A stretch of DNA of 64,000 nucleotides from NCBI GenBank assembly GCA_003988855.1, contig QYAI01000043.1, positions 1-64,000 of the forward strand, given 5' to 3'. The stretch comes from Arachnopeziza araneosa. Taxonomy: Eukaryota; Ascomycota; Leotiomycetes; Helotiales; Arachnopezizaceae. A program made the translations under genes and the position numbers. The notes beneath the pieces were generated by a model. That model was not told the origin of the DNA. It saw only the letters and a list, made by a program, of their open reading frames with translations, and made no database searches. Every line of letters begins with the position of its first letter. Position 1 is the stretch's first letter. This document shows positions 8,845-19,873 of this stretch, in pieces.

Positions 8845-11800
8845 CTAAGACGCCTCTGGCCAGCACATACTAACCTCCAGAGCCTCCCCGTCAACCCCCA
8901 AAACCACACTTGCTCCAAACTCCAGTGGATTCCCTTCCCATATCACAAAATCCCTCTCCTCCTCCGCAATGTCCAATTCCAAAATCTCTTCAATGTTCTT
9001 ACTCACCAGATCCACCGCCTCTTGACTACTCAGCCCGGCATACTTCGCCGCCCACCCAGCTTCTATCGGGATGTTGTGTATATGGCTGTCGTTATCGCCG
9101 GGGATGGCCAGTCCAAATTTGACCCCCGCCTCGGCGAGAATGGCGGCAGCAGAGCGGGATAGAGGTGGGCCTGGGAGAGAGTTTCGTTTCTCGAAGGTGT
9201 TGGGGGCACCGCGGTTGGCAGTCAGGATGACGGGGACTTTGGCCGCCGCGAGCTCTCTGGCTACGAGAGGTGCACCACTGCCTCCAAGTATGACCACTTT
9301 CAACTGAGAGTAGTCTTGCTTGATTTTGATGAGCTGCATTATATCGTACTACGTAGAGTCAGCGAAGGGGCTTTTAGTAATTTGGCTATTACCTCATTTT
9401 CTGCATGAACCACAAGTGGAAAACTCCCATTTGCAGCTCGTCCGTACACATTGTCCTTGTCCGAATTCTCGCTGAGAATGTGGCGGAGCTTGGAAATTCC
9501 CGCGGAGATTGTGGGTACAGAATTACTTCCTAATAAGGCGTTAGACGAGCCTTCACATATCTCTCAGAACTTACTCACCTTGAGAGTCTTGCCCAATGAT
9601 AAAATGCAACGCAACTTCATCTTGAAACACCCCTCCGTCTAGGATGGTTTTCTTCCCGCTGGTTTTGATCCCAACACTTACACCATCGGCAAATCCTTCA
9701 GGGACTGGTGCCGTGATTGCCTTCGTCACACCTCCAATTCGTGCTCTCGCAAAACCTTTGCCATCTAAATGAATGCCATATTTTGCATAAATCACTTCGT
9801 CTGGACTGAGGCTCGCCTGTTTTGGGACACGCCCGTCGCCAGACGGGCCTTCTGATTGTATCTCGGACAGTCCAAGACTTACGGATACTGCTGATAGCCC
9901 AGGAAGAACATATCCATTTTCGAGCTTGATAATCTTGTTCCCGCTCTTGCTGGTGCAGAGATCGTGAGCATCGAAGCACACAATCTTACCATTTTCAACT
10001 ACCATGCTAAGATTACCAGATTTGGATGATGCCGAAGAACCATGTAGAAAGGACTTGGTGATTCCAGTCACCGTAAATCTCGAACCAGGCCTTTCAATTG
10101 CGCCACAGGTGTTCTCTTTGGCAGCAGCTGTCTCTACTTTTCTCATAGCGGGTTTCCCAGATATGAGCTTCTCAGACTGAGCCGAGACTTTCAAACTGTC
10201 TGCAACCTTCTTAGGGTCTAGAGTAGGTTTGCCGTCCACGTAAACTTGTAAAGCAGTGGCTCCCAGAGAGAGCGGATGTGAATCCCATACGACTAAGTCA
10301 GCATCGTACCCAGGTCTTGTGTATCCAATTCTATGATCAACTTCCAGGGATTTGGCTGGAACGCTTGTTACTGATTGGAGAGCTAGGTCTGCGGGGAGAT
10401 GAAATGAATGAGCCGTTGCGGCTTGAAATAGCAAATACTTGGCGTTGGTCTCTGCTCCAACATGGTCCTAATTTCAATTAATACGTTAGGTTATGAAGAT
10501 CCACCAAAATGACTCACAGACTTGTAGGCCACAGGAAGGCCGTGATCCGTGAGGATCTTTCCAGCCCATAAATTAGCTGCATAGGCTTCTTTTTTGTAGA
10601 GCGCCATTTCCGCAAACGTAGCAATTGTGATATTTCTGGATGCTTGTCAACAGTTTTAAACTCACAGTCTCTTGTGCATACTTACTCGCCGCTTGCTTTG
10701 ATCATTTCTGGCACTTCCCAGGCAGACAGCGCATGATGGAATGCCTGAATTCGGAACCCAAATTCCTTGCTGTGCGAAAGCATATCTTCAAAATCCTCCG
10801 GCTCATAGCAGTGAACATTGATCCCAATCTTACCTCGCAGCATTGCAATTGATGAATCATACTGAAGCAAATCGGCGGCACTTGCTTCTTTCTCCGAAGC
10901 TTCAAGAAAACTGGCAATCGCAGCAGGATCCCCGTGCTCCTTTATCACAGCCGCTGCATGGCAAAATGCATCCTGCTTCTCTTTGAGCTCTCTGGCTTTT
11001 GTCATATGCTGTCTGAAGACCCATGCATTTCCCATTCTCGTATGGCGATACACTCTTCTTGGGTTCTCCCCACACGCCATTTTCATATATCTTCTTCTCT
11101 TAGATTCCGGGAGGCCATGTTCAAGGAGAACTTCCTCAACAACAAACTCGCCATTCTCCCCCGTCTGAAGAGCATTCTTCACCAAAACAGCCTCCCCACC
11201 CATGATATTCGCACTCCCAGGGAGTATCAAAGATGTGGTGATACCTCCTGAAGCAATGATTTCAATTGCCACATCGTCTGCTTTGAGAGAATCAATGATC
11301 CGAACCTGAGGCGTGAGCGGACCTGTGAGATCATTAACCTCATTCGCGTCGTCCGAGGCTCTTAACAGCGGCCAGCTCATTGCCATGTGATGAGAGTGCA
11401 TGTCCACCAGACCCGGAGTGACGTATTTTCCCTCCAAATCAAGAACCCGAACCTCGTCGTTGGTAATTGAGGCCGTCCCGGCACCAGTTATTGACTCAAC
11501 GACGCCTTTCTTGAGCACCACGTCAACATGATCCTTGAGGAAAGTTTCTCCATCGAATAAGGTAGCATTTCTCAGGACCAAGGTCCCATTCTGACCACTA
11601 ATTGAGTTCCATCGTGGGTTTTTTCGCGATCCAGCTGTGGTCACTGGGTATTCGATGGAGAGCGTGTGATGCTCAGCACATTGTTGCAATCGAGCTTCCA
11701 AGAGGTCTAAATTGAACTTCGAGAACAGCTTCTCGTTCAGAGATTGGCTGTATATATATCGGGGGAGGACAATGAACTGTAGGCTGAATACTAGAGTGAG

Positions 11801-11917
11801 AACAGCGAATATAGATAACGGGACTTTTGGGCGAAATTGTCGCCGGTGAGGCTTGGACGATACATCAAAGCCTAGAGGTTGGTATTTTAGATTCGACGGG
11901 ATTTCAGGTGCTCCCAT
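8845..11917 (-). CDS. Membrane-anchored amidohydrolase with a degenerate second copy of the fold (954 aa)
   Basis: Five exons: 11917-10686, 10635-10518, 10467-9579, 9529-9393 and 9333-8845 (introns 49-59 nt; an acceptor at 9348/9349 would add five residues to the last exon). After a short cytosolic tail there is one membrane helix (about 32-55). The first amidohydrolase unit has GKYVTPGLVDMHSHH with the metal-binding HxH at 174/176, later histidines (NVHCYEPEDF, AFHHALSAW), Asp451 in SDHVG, and the closing composite strand YDADLVVWDSHPL. A second unit follows with the equivalent GYVLPGL turn near 640 but no HxH, and closes with RDFVIWEGNPLEFG. Such fungal proteins are often labelled carbohydrate esterase 9 or imidazolonepropionase-like; the substrate is unknown. 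Hydrolytic activity is expected from the first unit only, probably on the extracytosolic side. Confidence 0.88.
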
Positions 11918-12235
11918 TGTGAATCAAGGGAAGGGAAGGTGGAGGAAAGTGAGAAGAATTGATGTTGGTCGCAGCAGTTGTATGAAGCTTAAGTCGCCGG
12001 CACCTTAAGCGATGCCGACCCCAGGAGGTGGGAGGCTGGAGCTACAGGCATCTTCAGGTATCGACATCAGGGCGCAAATCTCGTCATCCACAACAGGCTG
12101 GAAACAGAGCAATCTTCTACAGCCTCTGCATCTTCAGACCTCAAGTAGAGTTCCGCATAGGTACCCATAGATCGTGTAGCAGATCTGAATAGGACAGGGG
12201 TAAATACGTGCTTTGGATATATCCAGCCGCTGGGC

Positions 12236-12247
12236 GGTCACGTGACC
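12236..12247. promoter_or_regulatory. Perfect 12-bp palindrome with CACGTG core
   Basis: GGTCACGTGACC is its own reverse complement and contains an E-box core (CACGTG), the kind of site bound by basic helix-loop-helix factors. It lies about 320 bp upstream of the amidohydrolase start. A regulatory role is inferred from sequence alone. Confidence 0.4.
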
Positions 12248-12317
12248 TAGGACCTGCATGTACCTTGTTGTGGCCTGAGGCCCCCAGTTGCCACTGGTGG
12301 CAATGGAAGCCTGGAGG

Positions 12318-12373
12318 GCTGAACTGGAGAGCCTGTAGAGCTGAACTGGAGAGCCTGTAGAGCTGAACTGGAG
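12318..12373. repeat. 22-bp tandem repeat, about 2.5 copies
   Basis: The unit GCTGAACTGGAGAGCCTGTAGA occurs twice exactly and then as a 12-nt partial copy. It is followed by GC-rich short inverted motifs. Non-coding. Confidence 0.85.
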
Positions 12374-13678
12374 GCCCCTATAGGGCCTTCAGGCCCTATA
12401 TAGCACACTTGATTTGTCACGTGCCATTATTAGTCAACCTAGCCTCGGCCATCACAACATACCTCATCTCACAACCTGAAATACTCTGCTCGTTAGACAA
12501 TACATCAATATTCTCTACTTGCGGGAGTTGGAGCTTAGAACGCGCGATTTTCGCTATAGCACTTTCATTGCTTTTGAAGCCAAGCGCTATCGAATAACTC
12601 TTTTGCGGTATAGCGATTTTCTGGTACCCATTGAAGCATCATCTTCATGAAGTGCAGGAATTGTTCTTTCTCATTACCATCCAGGTTGGATTCGATTTCC
12701 TCCAGCAACGTAGAAATCGGTACATCTATTCCGGTATTGAATTTACCTACAAATTATGATGAACCCATCGGCAAGAAAAATAGAGAGATTGAAAAGTGGC
12801 TGTGAGGAATGTGGTGGAGGCGTTGAGTACATACCATCTTCGTATATGTCCCAGATCTGTGAGACTTATATTGGGCATCGCTATGACGAAGCCTTGTCGT
12901 CGGACCACAGAGGCCTTGCAAGTCCGGTCGCTTCATGCTCGCCTCACTTTCGCCTCACTATGCACACTGTTATGCATCTTCGGCGAGGGAGCCTTGTGAC
13001 CCTTGTCAAGGCAATAGTATATAATAGTCCAAAGTACTTCCCTTCACATCAACGTTGCGACGAGGCTTTAGAAGATTTTACGTTAGCTCTTCACGGCTGT
13101 CCGTGAATTCTAATTTCTGGGTTTGTACAATAAACTTTGTTAATTCTAGTTCAGGGCAGCATTTGGGTCACGATTCTACAAGCTTTATTCTACGAAAAAG
13201 TATCAATTTTTGTTGTAAGTTTATTCCAGAATCTCTAAAGTCTGCAGCTTACTGTACTAGTTTGAATATAAAGCCTGCACAACAAAACCTTCATGTGCAA
13301 AATCAGGGCTTATGAATAGGAAGAGTGTTCGTATCCAATAGACGATGTAGTGGATAAATGTGCGCGGATGAAAGGAAAAGGCGGGGATCCATATCACTGC
13401 CCTTTTGATAGAACTACTTGGGCAGATACAATTAAAAAAACTAGCTATTGTGGTTGTTTAGCCACGACTCCAGAAAGCACGGCATCAGCAAGCTCTGGTT
13501 GAGCATGATGAACTAGACATGATCTAGAGGAGACGGAACACAGGTTACGACACGTGATTTTAGCTATGGATTGAAAACATGAAATACACAAGAGCTTTCA
13601 AGTTTTTGACGTTCAAATTTATGCCTACCTAAGCAACGGGTACTCGCGGTCATACAGGCATAGTGTAAATGCCTAAGT

Positions 13679-14188
13679 CTATAAAGATATCAGTATCAAA
13701 TTTCTTGTATTAAAGCTAGGCTTGCTTACCGGAAGCACAGCGCGTCGTTGTTTTCTAGTCTCCGCTCGAGTGTCTGGTCGACTCGGAAAACATCGGCCAT
13801 TTTCGAGATTTATTGATTCAAATGTCTTCACTGTCTGGTTCACAATTTGCCTAATGTTTGGATGGAAAATTTGCTCGACGTTCAAATCCTGACCTTCAAC
13901 TGTAATAGAATATGCCATAACTGGAGGTTGGCACTCAATTGTCAGTGAACCATAGTCGAAAATGATATCAACTCGTTCCAACTTCTTGTCGTCCGAGACC
14001 TTCGTGATAAGATGACTAATTTTCGTGTGATCAATAATAGATAGCTTATCGCAAAGCCTTTTGATCATTTCCGTATCGGCCTGGTCAATGGAAGGATGAA
14101 TCTTCTGAAGTTGAGCTGGGCGAGTCCGGATAAGAACTCGAATCGGCGGCTTGACTGAACGCAAACTCATCATGTTAAAGAATCTCAT
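13679..14188 (-). CDS. Hypothetical protein (169 aa)
   Basis: An ATG-initiated single-exon frame begins MRFFNMMSLRSVKPPIRVLI and contains SHLITKVSDDKKLERVDIIF. The composition is that of a folded protein with a basic C-terminus. There is no signal peptide, membrane segment or known domain. Several Met codons near the N-terminus make the exact start uncertain. It stands alone with long non-coding flanks on both sides. Confidence 0.5.
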   Translation of the reverse strand: MRFFNMMSLRSVKPPIRVLIRTRPAQLQKIHPSIDQADTEMIKRLCDKLSIIDHTKISHLITKVSDDKKLERVDIIFDYGSLTIECQPPVMAYSITVEGQDLNVEQIFHPNIRQIVNQTVKTFESINLENGRCFPSRPDTRAETRKQRRAVLPVSKPSFNTRNLILISL

Positions 14189-15420
14189 GTGAAGCTCAGC
14201 TTGGCCGTAACATTATGTACATAGAGTCTTTCGATATACGGAACGTTGTGGATAGCGGATCGGAATGTTTAAGGAAGGTATCCGGGTCTGCCAGCCCAAA
14301 TCAGGGCTATCACAATTCTCGGATTGATCTGCGGAAGCCACCAGTCAGAAAATCTTTGATAGACAGACACAAGCTAAGGCTGAGGAACCCTCCACTGGCA
14401 TATTCGACCCACTTACAGCACCGCGTTAAAGAGCTCTTCTTATTCACCCTGACTATGTCGCGCCGGCCAGGAGATTGTAGACTGGGTGCTTTGCGCAATA
14501 GAAAAAAGGGCGAGGCAAATTTCCCTTAGCGAAGGGTTGGATGAAGTGTATTGGCGGAGGTGGTCTAACCAGACAACTAAGTCATTACTGTAGCTCAGAA
14601 ACACTATTGGATAGTCTTTGCGTCATTGTCGCAATTCGAGATGTTGGCGAGGTTATTCAAAGCGGCGGGGCTCGAAACATCATGTGATTTGCTATCTGTT
14701 TTCAGCACAAGCCGGTGGCTGGAGGTGTAGTAATGACTGACTTTAATGCCTGGCGTAGGCACAGAGATTTTGAACATAGCAGACCTGTAAGTTTCTGACT
14801 GCAAGTCGAGCTCTTGTATGATAGGGATTTAAGACCCCTAACTTAGAAGGTTTTTTCGGCACGCAGGGATAGACGTTCACAGAAGTTTTTTAAATCTTTT
14901 TGTCTGTACCTCACACTGGGTGGTTGAGCTTTCCACTAGCTCGTGCTTGTTGGGTCTCAAATGATGGTATCTTGAATGAATATTTGAGCTATTCCAGAAA
15001 CCGCCAAGTCAAAGGCAACTAATGCTTGCGCGGCAGAATTTGCGATTGCAACAGCGGGAAAGAGCACAAAAAAGTTTCATTATCTGCCGCACACTCTTAT
15101 GTTTTTGGGGCTACAAGTTTCAACAGAATGCTAAAAACTCTTTATCTTTGCCGACGATAGATCTAGAACATCCTTTGATGTTCGCAGTGCTCCATATCGG
15201 GATTAATTCTCACTTCATGCCATGTTTTCTCGAGGTCTCTTTGTTTTCAGGGCCCACAACGACGCCAGGAGCTGCGACTAGCGTGAATGCTTTATGGTAG
15301 ATTTCCTTTTCCCTATTTTCTATAAGTTCATTCTGTCTGCCCAATATATCACCGTCCAAAACACCAATAATCGATTCTTAAAAGTACCTACAAATCAAAA
15401 GTTCAGGGCACCTAGTACTC
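14189..15420. other. Intergenic
   Basis: About 1.2 kb. Short open frames only, none with recognisable features. The last few hundred bases should include the promoter of the coiled-coil gene at 15421. Confidence 0.5.
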
Positions 15421-16377
15421 ATGTCTTCCCAAACAGAACGAAGGATTGCAGAAGAGACAATCCGGCGTTTCATGCACGAGACCATGAAACAAAGGAGTAC
15501 GGATGAAACAGTCCGGCACATAATCGACGAGTTGAAGAAGCAACACCAGCTATTGAAAGATTGGCTGCTCAACCAACAGGAGCAGTATCGACAAGAGTCA
15601 ATAGAATGGTACAAGCAATTCTTGGGTCGAGCGAATGCACAATCGCCGGTCATAAATGAAGAAATACCAAAAGAGTGGCTGGAGCCAGAAGGATGGCTAA
15701 AATGGTGGAAGACAGATCGAGAAATAGTCATGAAGAAAGAAGAGCTGGAGTGGTTTCCCTTGCAATTATCATTGGACGAAATCGTGGAAATCTTGGACAG
15801 TATGATTGAAGATACTCAAAAGATTCAAGATGAAGTATGGACAAAGCGTCACGAAGCTGCAAAACTCGAGCATAGAGTAAGCGAATCAAAACTCATGAGA
15901 GTTAGAAAAGCTTATAGGGGAGAAGAGGTTACGGAAGATTATCCGGCTGTGGACAAGGGACAAGACGATTTGCGGCGTTTGACGGAAGGGTGGGAGGCAG
16001 AGAAAGCGAAGACAAAGCAAATGATAGTGGAGCAGAAGCAAATTAAAAACTCTCGTCTTCAACAAGAGGAAGGAAGTGCCTCGGATATCACCAGTCTTCT
16101 GGCGGGTATACGAGTATTGGAGAAGCCGGTATCAGATGAAGCAATGCCTGAACCTGAAAAAGCCAGACTGTACCAGGAAGAATTCGGCTGGATCAACAGC
16201 TACGATTGGGCTAAGGAGGAGAGACACATCCAGAGTAGCGGAAAGGATGAACAGCAGGGTTGGAAGACGCCTCTTCAAGAATATATGTACCACTCGGTTG
16301 ACAAAGCTGAGGAGCTAGCAGAGAGGCAAAACAGAGATCAAGGGAAGAATCGCGGCCCTGCGGCGACGCAAGAATGA
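15421..16377 (+). CDS. Highly charged coiled-coil hypothetical protein (318 aa)
   Basis: An intronless ATG-initiated frame of 318 residues, very rich in Glu, Lys, Gln and Arg. Helical heptad-like stretches (RRIAEETIRRFMHETMK, IIDELKKQHQLLKDWLLN) suggest extended coiled coils. Trp-rich patches such as WLEPEGWLKWWK occur in the middle. No enzyme or DNA-binding motif, signal peptide or membrane segment was seen. Just after the stop, another frame keeps a basic coding character (RKAVPRMVGRFFLDKR) up to about 16.5 kb, so the ancestral protein may have been longer. It converges with another charged gene at 16707-17090. Function unknown. Confidence 0.65.
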   Translation: MSSQTERRIAEETIRRFMHETMKQRSTDETVRHIIDELKKQHQLLKDWLLNQQEQYRQESIEWYKQFLGRANAQSPVINEEIPKEWLEPEGWLKWWKTDREIVMKKEELEWFPLQLSLDEIVEILDSMIEDTQKIQDEVWTKRHEAAKLEHRVSESKLMRVRKAYRGEEVTEDYPAVDKGQDDLRRLTEGWEAEKAKTKQMIVEQKQIKNSRLQQEEGSASDITSLLAGIRVLEKPVSDEAMPEPEKARLYQEEFGWINSYDWAKEERHIQSSGKDEQQGWKTPLQEYMYHSVDKAEELAERQNRDQGKNRGPAATQE

Positions 16378-16706
16378 CAGGCGGAAAGCCGTACCGCGAA
16401 TGGTTGGACGATTCTTTCTGGACAAACGCAACGCAAGCAAGAAGACGAACCACTCAAGGCGGAAGCATTGAAGGAGCCAAGCTAAGAACAAGGACAAGTT
16501 TTTGGATGATTTACCAGGGAGAGGCAAGCTCTTTTCAGCAGAAAAAAAATATAGTACTTGAAGGAGAAGAATGCAGGAAAGTTTGATTTCAATCCATAAT
16601 ATTGTCATGAATACTTCCAAAACAGGCATATGTGACATTCGCAAAATGTGGAAACAAATAAACCATTCCGGATGAAGACATCGCTAGACCTCACTTCTCC
16701 GCCCCT

Positions 16707-17090
16707 TCAGTTTTCAGTTTGTACCTTGTCTTTGGCTTCCTCTTCCGCCTCGGCATTTTCTTTCGCATCTAATGCTTTAACCTCCCGTTCCACAGCCGTG
16801 GCTTGAACCTTCCTCTCTGGGAGGGTTGCTTTCTGTCTGAGTAGATTAAGCCGCTGTCGCTCTTGCTCTCCGCTCGACGCCTTCCACCTATTCATCAATT
16901 TCTGTGAAAATTTGCTCTTCTTCTCTACTTGTCTTTCTTCCACAGGCTCAGTGGTCCTTTCTGGCTCACAATCTTGCTCGACTCCCTTGTTCTCTACCTT
17001 CTGCTCTTGCTTGATATCCTTGGTCTCTATCTTCTGCTTCAACTTGAGTTTCTTCATCCTCTCTATTTCTGCTTTGATGAGAGGAATCAT
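16707..17090 (-). CDS. Small charged hypothetical protein (127 aa)
   Basis: An ATG-initiated 127-residue frame composed mainly of Lys, Glu and Gln, with a helix-forming N-terminus (MIPLIKAEIERMKKLKLKQK) and an acidic Ala-rich C-terminus. It is likely disordered or coiled-coil. It converges with the 318-aa charged gene, with only 329 bp between their stops. It has no recognised family, and low complexity means it could be a chance open frame. Confidence 0.4.
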   Translation of the reverse strand: MIPLIKAEIERMKKLKLKQKIETKDIKQEQKVENKGVEQDCEPERTTEPVEERQVEKKSKFSQKLMNRWKASSGEQERQRLNLLRQKATLPERKVQATAVEREVKALDAKENAEAEEEAKDKVQTEN

Positions 17091-17530
17091 GTTAATTGAT
17101 TTACTGGAGATGGTATGAGCTAGACTTAGATAAGGCTGGGAACAGCTTGGAAGTATTGGGTTCGCTTCTTTAGGTTGTAGAAAGTTCCAAGATATCTGAT
17201 GTTTGTTGTATGAGAATGTTGAAATAGAGACATCATGGAGAGATCATAGAGTTATGCCTGACTATATAGAAAGATTAGCAACGAGTATAGAAGGAGGTTG
17301 TGAATAAACACCTGATGATCAACGGAAATGGTGATTCATGCCGCCATTTGTATGTGACTGTAACCTGCTTCGATGCATAAATCATCGTTGCAAAGAAGTC
17401 CTGTCTCTTAAAGACACTATCATGGGAAGTAGCTCCCATGGTGAGGACATTTTCAGCCGAGATGTTTCAACTCAACGGTGACCACGCCTAGCATATGAAC
17501 AATGTATTGATAGAGTTTCAGAATGCTCAA
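17091..17530. other. Intergenic
   Basis: About 440 bp between the small charged gene and the end of NSE1. Nothing recognisable. Confidence 0.55.
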
Positions 17531-18696
17531 TTATTCATCATCAGATTCACTTGCACTAGCCTGTGGCTCAGCCCGCCGCGACTTTCTCCCAAGTGTTCTA
17601 TCCTCAGGTTCCATATCCTTGTCCTCTTCCTCGTCCTCCTCTGGTGTAGATCGTTTCTTACTTGGCCCATTTTTCCTGCGATTTGGTCTAGACGAGTCTT
17701 CCTCTTCCTCTTCCACTTCCTCCTCTTCGGCTTGAGTAGCCCTCTTAGAACCACTAATTCTCTTTCCCTTCTTGAATGCGTCACTTGCAGTGATAACCTT
17801 CTCTCCCACATAATGTTTCCCATCCCAGTCTGTATCGCACTTAGGGCATTTCATTCTTGGTCTCGAATTAAAATAAGCAACTTGGCAAATATTGTGAAGC
17901 CGAATATTGCACTCAAGACTGGCACATCGTTGTCCAATTGTAACAATTTCTTTGCACGCCTCGCAGAACTTGATGCGCTGCCACTCATCAGGGTCATCAG
18001 TATCCTCGTTGTAGGCATCAATAAGCCAACTCCGTAGCTCCATCAGTGCCCTTGGTGAAAGCGTGTAATAGCCTTCTTTCGACCTCTCCAACCACCTCTC
18101 TCTCACAAGGTTAGCTAGAAGTTTCTCCGCCTGGTCTGTTGACAGACCCTTTTCCGCCGACTGGGTGCTAGGCGCTCCGTCGCTCTGTCGGCTTACACCT
18201 TTTCGAATCTTAGTGGTAAGAGCTTCTATACTGCCAATGGCCATGGTTTCCCTCCTTTTGGTATTACAAGTCTCGAAGATGGCATCGATTAGGCGCTTGA
18301 TATACAGCATCTCGTCTGCAGATCGCGTAGTGGCCATTTGGGTGAGAGGATCGCTGACACTATTGACGATAGCATATATGCGTTTTTTGCTACGTTGGTC
18401 TTGTGTGCTCCGGATTTCGTAGTCAAATGGGGAAATTGCATCTGCAGCAGCTGCGATGTAGGAGTCGAAATCGGCCTGGGTGACTTCATCTTCAGCAACT
18501 TCTTTATCTTGAGGATATTAGATTTGTACTCTACAACTAGAAGTGATGGCAGACCTTCTTGAACTGAGAAGATAGCTGCGAGAAGCTCACGCCCCTCATC
18601 TAAGGTTAAGGTTCCCCGCGCCATGAATGATTGAAGAAATGCGCGATTGCTATCATTATAGTGAGCAACGGATGGATTCATAGCATCTTCATCCAT
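17531..18696 (-). CDS. NSE1: Nse1-like RING subunit of the Smc5/6 complex (372 aa)
   Basis: Two exons, 18696-18555 and 18507-17531, with a 47-nt intron using a weak GTCTGC donor but giving the conserved FSVQE/DKEVAEDEVTQADFD junction. The protein begins with the Nse1 winged-helix region (AHYNDSNRAFLQSFMARG), continues through MLYIKRLIDAIFET, and carries a variant RING near 229-271 (CEACKEI, CASLECNIRLHNIC, CPKC). The tail is acidic and then basic. Nse1 is the RING-type ubiquitin ligase subunit that works with Nse3 and Nse4 in the nuclear Smc5/6 DNA-repair complex. The length is close to other fungal Nse1 proteins. Confidence 0.92.
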
Positions 18697-19127
18697 TGTG
18701 TCTGATTCTCACTGCCACATTAAAGAAGGGTGTTGTTGTAATTGTTAGGCTGCTTGGGAGGGAGACGCGAATTCCCGTGAACCGCGTTTTTAGCGAGTTT
18801 GGAGCCGTTATCTACCCTCAAATCGAAAAATCTCTTCTTATCGCATCCTTTATCCCACTTTTTGAGTTTGTTAAGAACATTTTTCGAAAGATTTAGTTGA
18901 AGTCAGATTACTGAAATTCAAACATTGAGGCTAAATCCCTAGTCACTGATTTGAGAGCTCCGAATCTTATCAGGCAGGACGATAGGCAACAAGAAAGCTT
19001 TCTATCCTGAGGTTATTATGAAGTCATGAATAATCATCGATTATTTTTTTAAGACAAGAGTGCTTTTAATCCAACGACTACCGTCACTAAATATATTTCC
19101 AAATACAAGTCTCTCTCGCTTTCTCAT
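18697..19127. other. Intergenic
   Basis: About 430 bp between the NSE1 start and the 3' end of the DUF427 gene. AT-rich, nothing else recognisable. Confidence 0.55.
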
Positions 19128-19873
19128 TTACTCACTGTCGATGGTGACGATATTTTTGTCTATGACACCAAGTCAGCAAGGTTATATTATTCCTTTTTCA
19201 TAATACAATCGCCGCATCCTTGATTTTTTCATTGCTTGAAGCACTGATGATGTTGGAAGACAAGGCTTCGAGGGGACAGAAGAGACATTGAGCTGTTCAA
19301 ATAGGAGATTACGCGGTTTCTTACAGAAAGCAACATAGTCCTTAATATTCTGGGCCTTTTCCATTGGGGTAGGATAGTACCAAGCCGCATTCTTGAACTC
19401 AGTTTCTATACACCGTCAGCATTAAAATTCCAGGCTAATAACCCAGCCGGAATAACATACTGTCTAAACTGATTGTGTAGTATGAGGCATCACCTTTCCA
19501 TGGGCAGTGGGTGTGGAGATCTGTTTTGGTCAAATATTCCATTTTGATGGAGCTTTTCATTTAATGTTAGTTCAACATTATCGAGTTGCGTTTGCAGACT
19601 TACGAAGGAGGAAACTAGATCAAAGTCAGGATTTCACGTATTTATGAGGAGTTGTTATTCTTACATAGATATTTCCCTCAACAACCTCATATTCATCAGT
19701 CTCCGCGATTGTGCGGCCCCTATTGTCTCATCAGTATACGATTCAACCCAAGCTTCAAAACCCAGCTGATAACATCATTCTCGACATGTTCTCAAGCGCT
19801 TGGCTCTATCACCAAGCTGGATTCGGGTAGAGAATACTGACTGAATTGTTGCTGTGGCTTTTCCCTTCACCAT
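19128..19873 (-). CDS. DUF427 single-domain protein with six exons and an 11-nt microexon (100 aa)
   Basis: Exons 19873-19842, 19719-19665, 19614-19604, 19552-19461, 19405-19325 and 19159-19128 total 303 nt. The joined protein reads like a complete DUF427 domain: GKATATIQGRTIAET at the start, YEVVEGNIYFPPSS, the hallmark HTHCPWKGDASYY, FKNAAWYYPTP and KNIKDYVAFY-type motif (here AQNIKDYVAFYKN) at the end. The third exon (FPPS) is only 11 nt. Introns are 122, 50, 51, 55 and 165 nt. DUF427 proteins are small all-beta proteins of unknown biochemical role; no signal peptide is present, so the product is probably cytosolic. The phase of every junction agrees. Confidence 0.88.

Larger units (their letters stand above)
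11918..13678. other. Intergenic, 1.8 kb
   Basis: Contains the presumed promoter of the amidohydrolase, a GGTCACGTGACC palindrome, a 22-bp repeat and a small inverted CCCTATAGGG at 12376-12385. Open frames up to 116 codons near 12.75-13.1 kb have no recognisable features. Confidence 0.5.

Noticed and set aside
12754..13106. 116-codon frame with some Cys and His
   Set aside because: No recognisable fold, no splice context and no flanking support; a chance open frame is more likely.
17495..18037. 180-codon hydrophobic plus-strand frame opposite NSE1
   Set aside because: It is antisense to the acidic/basic tail of NSE1, and its hydrophobicity follows from complementing Glu/Arg codons.
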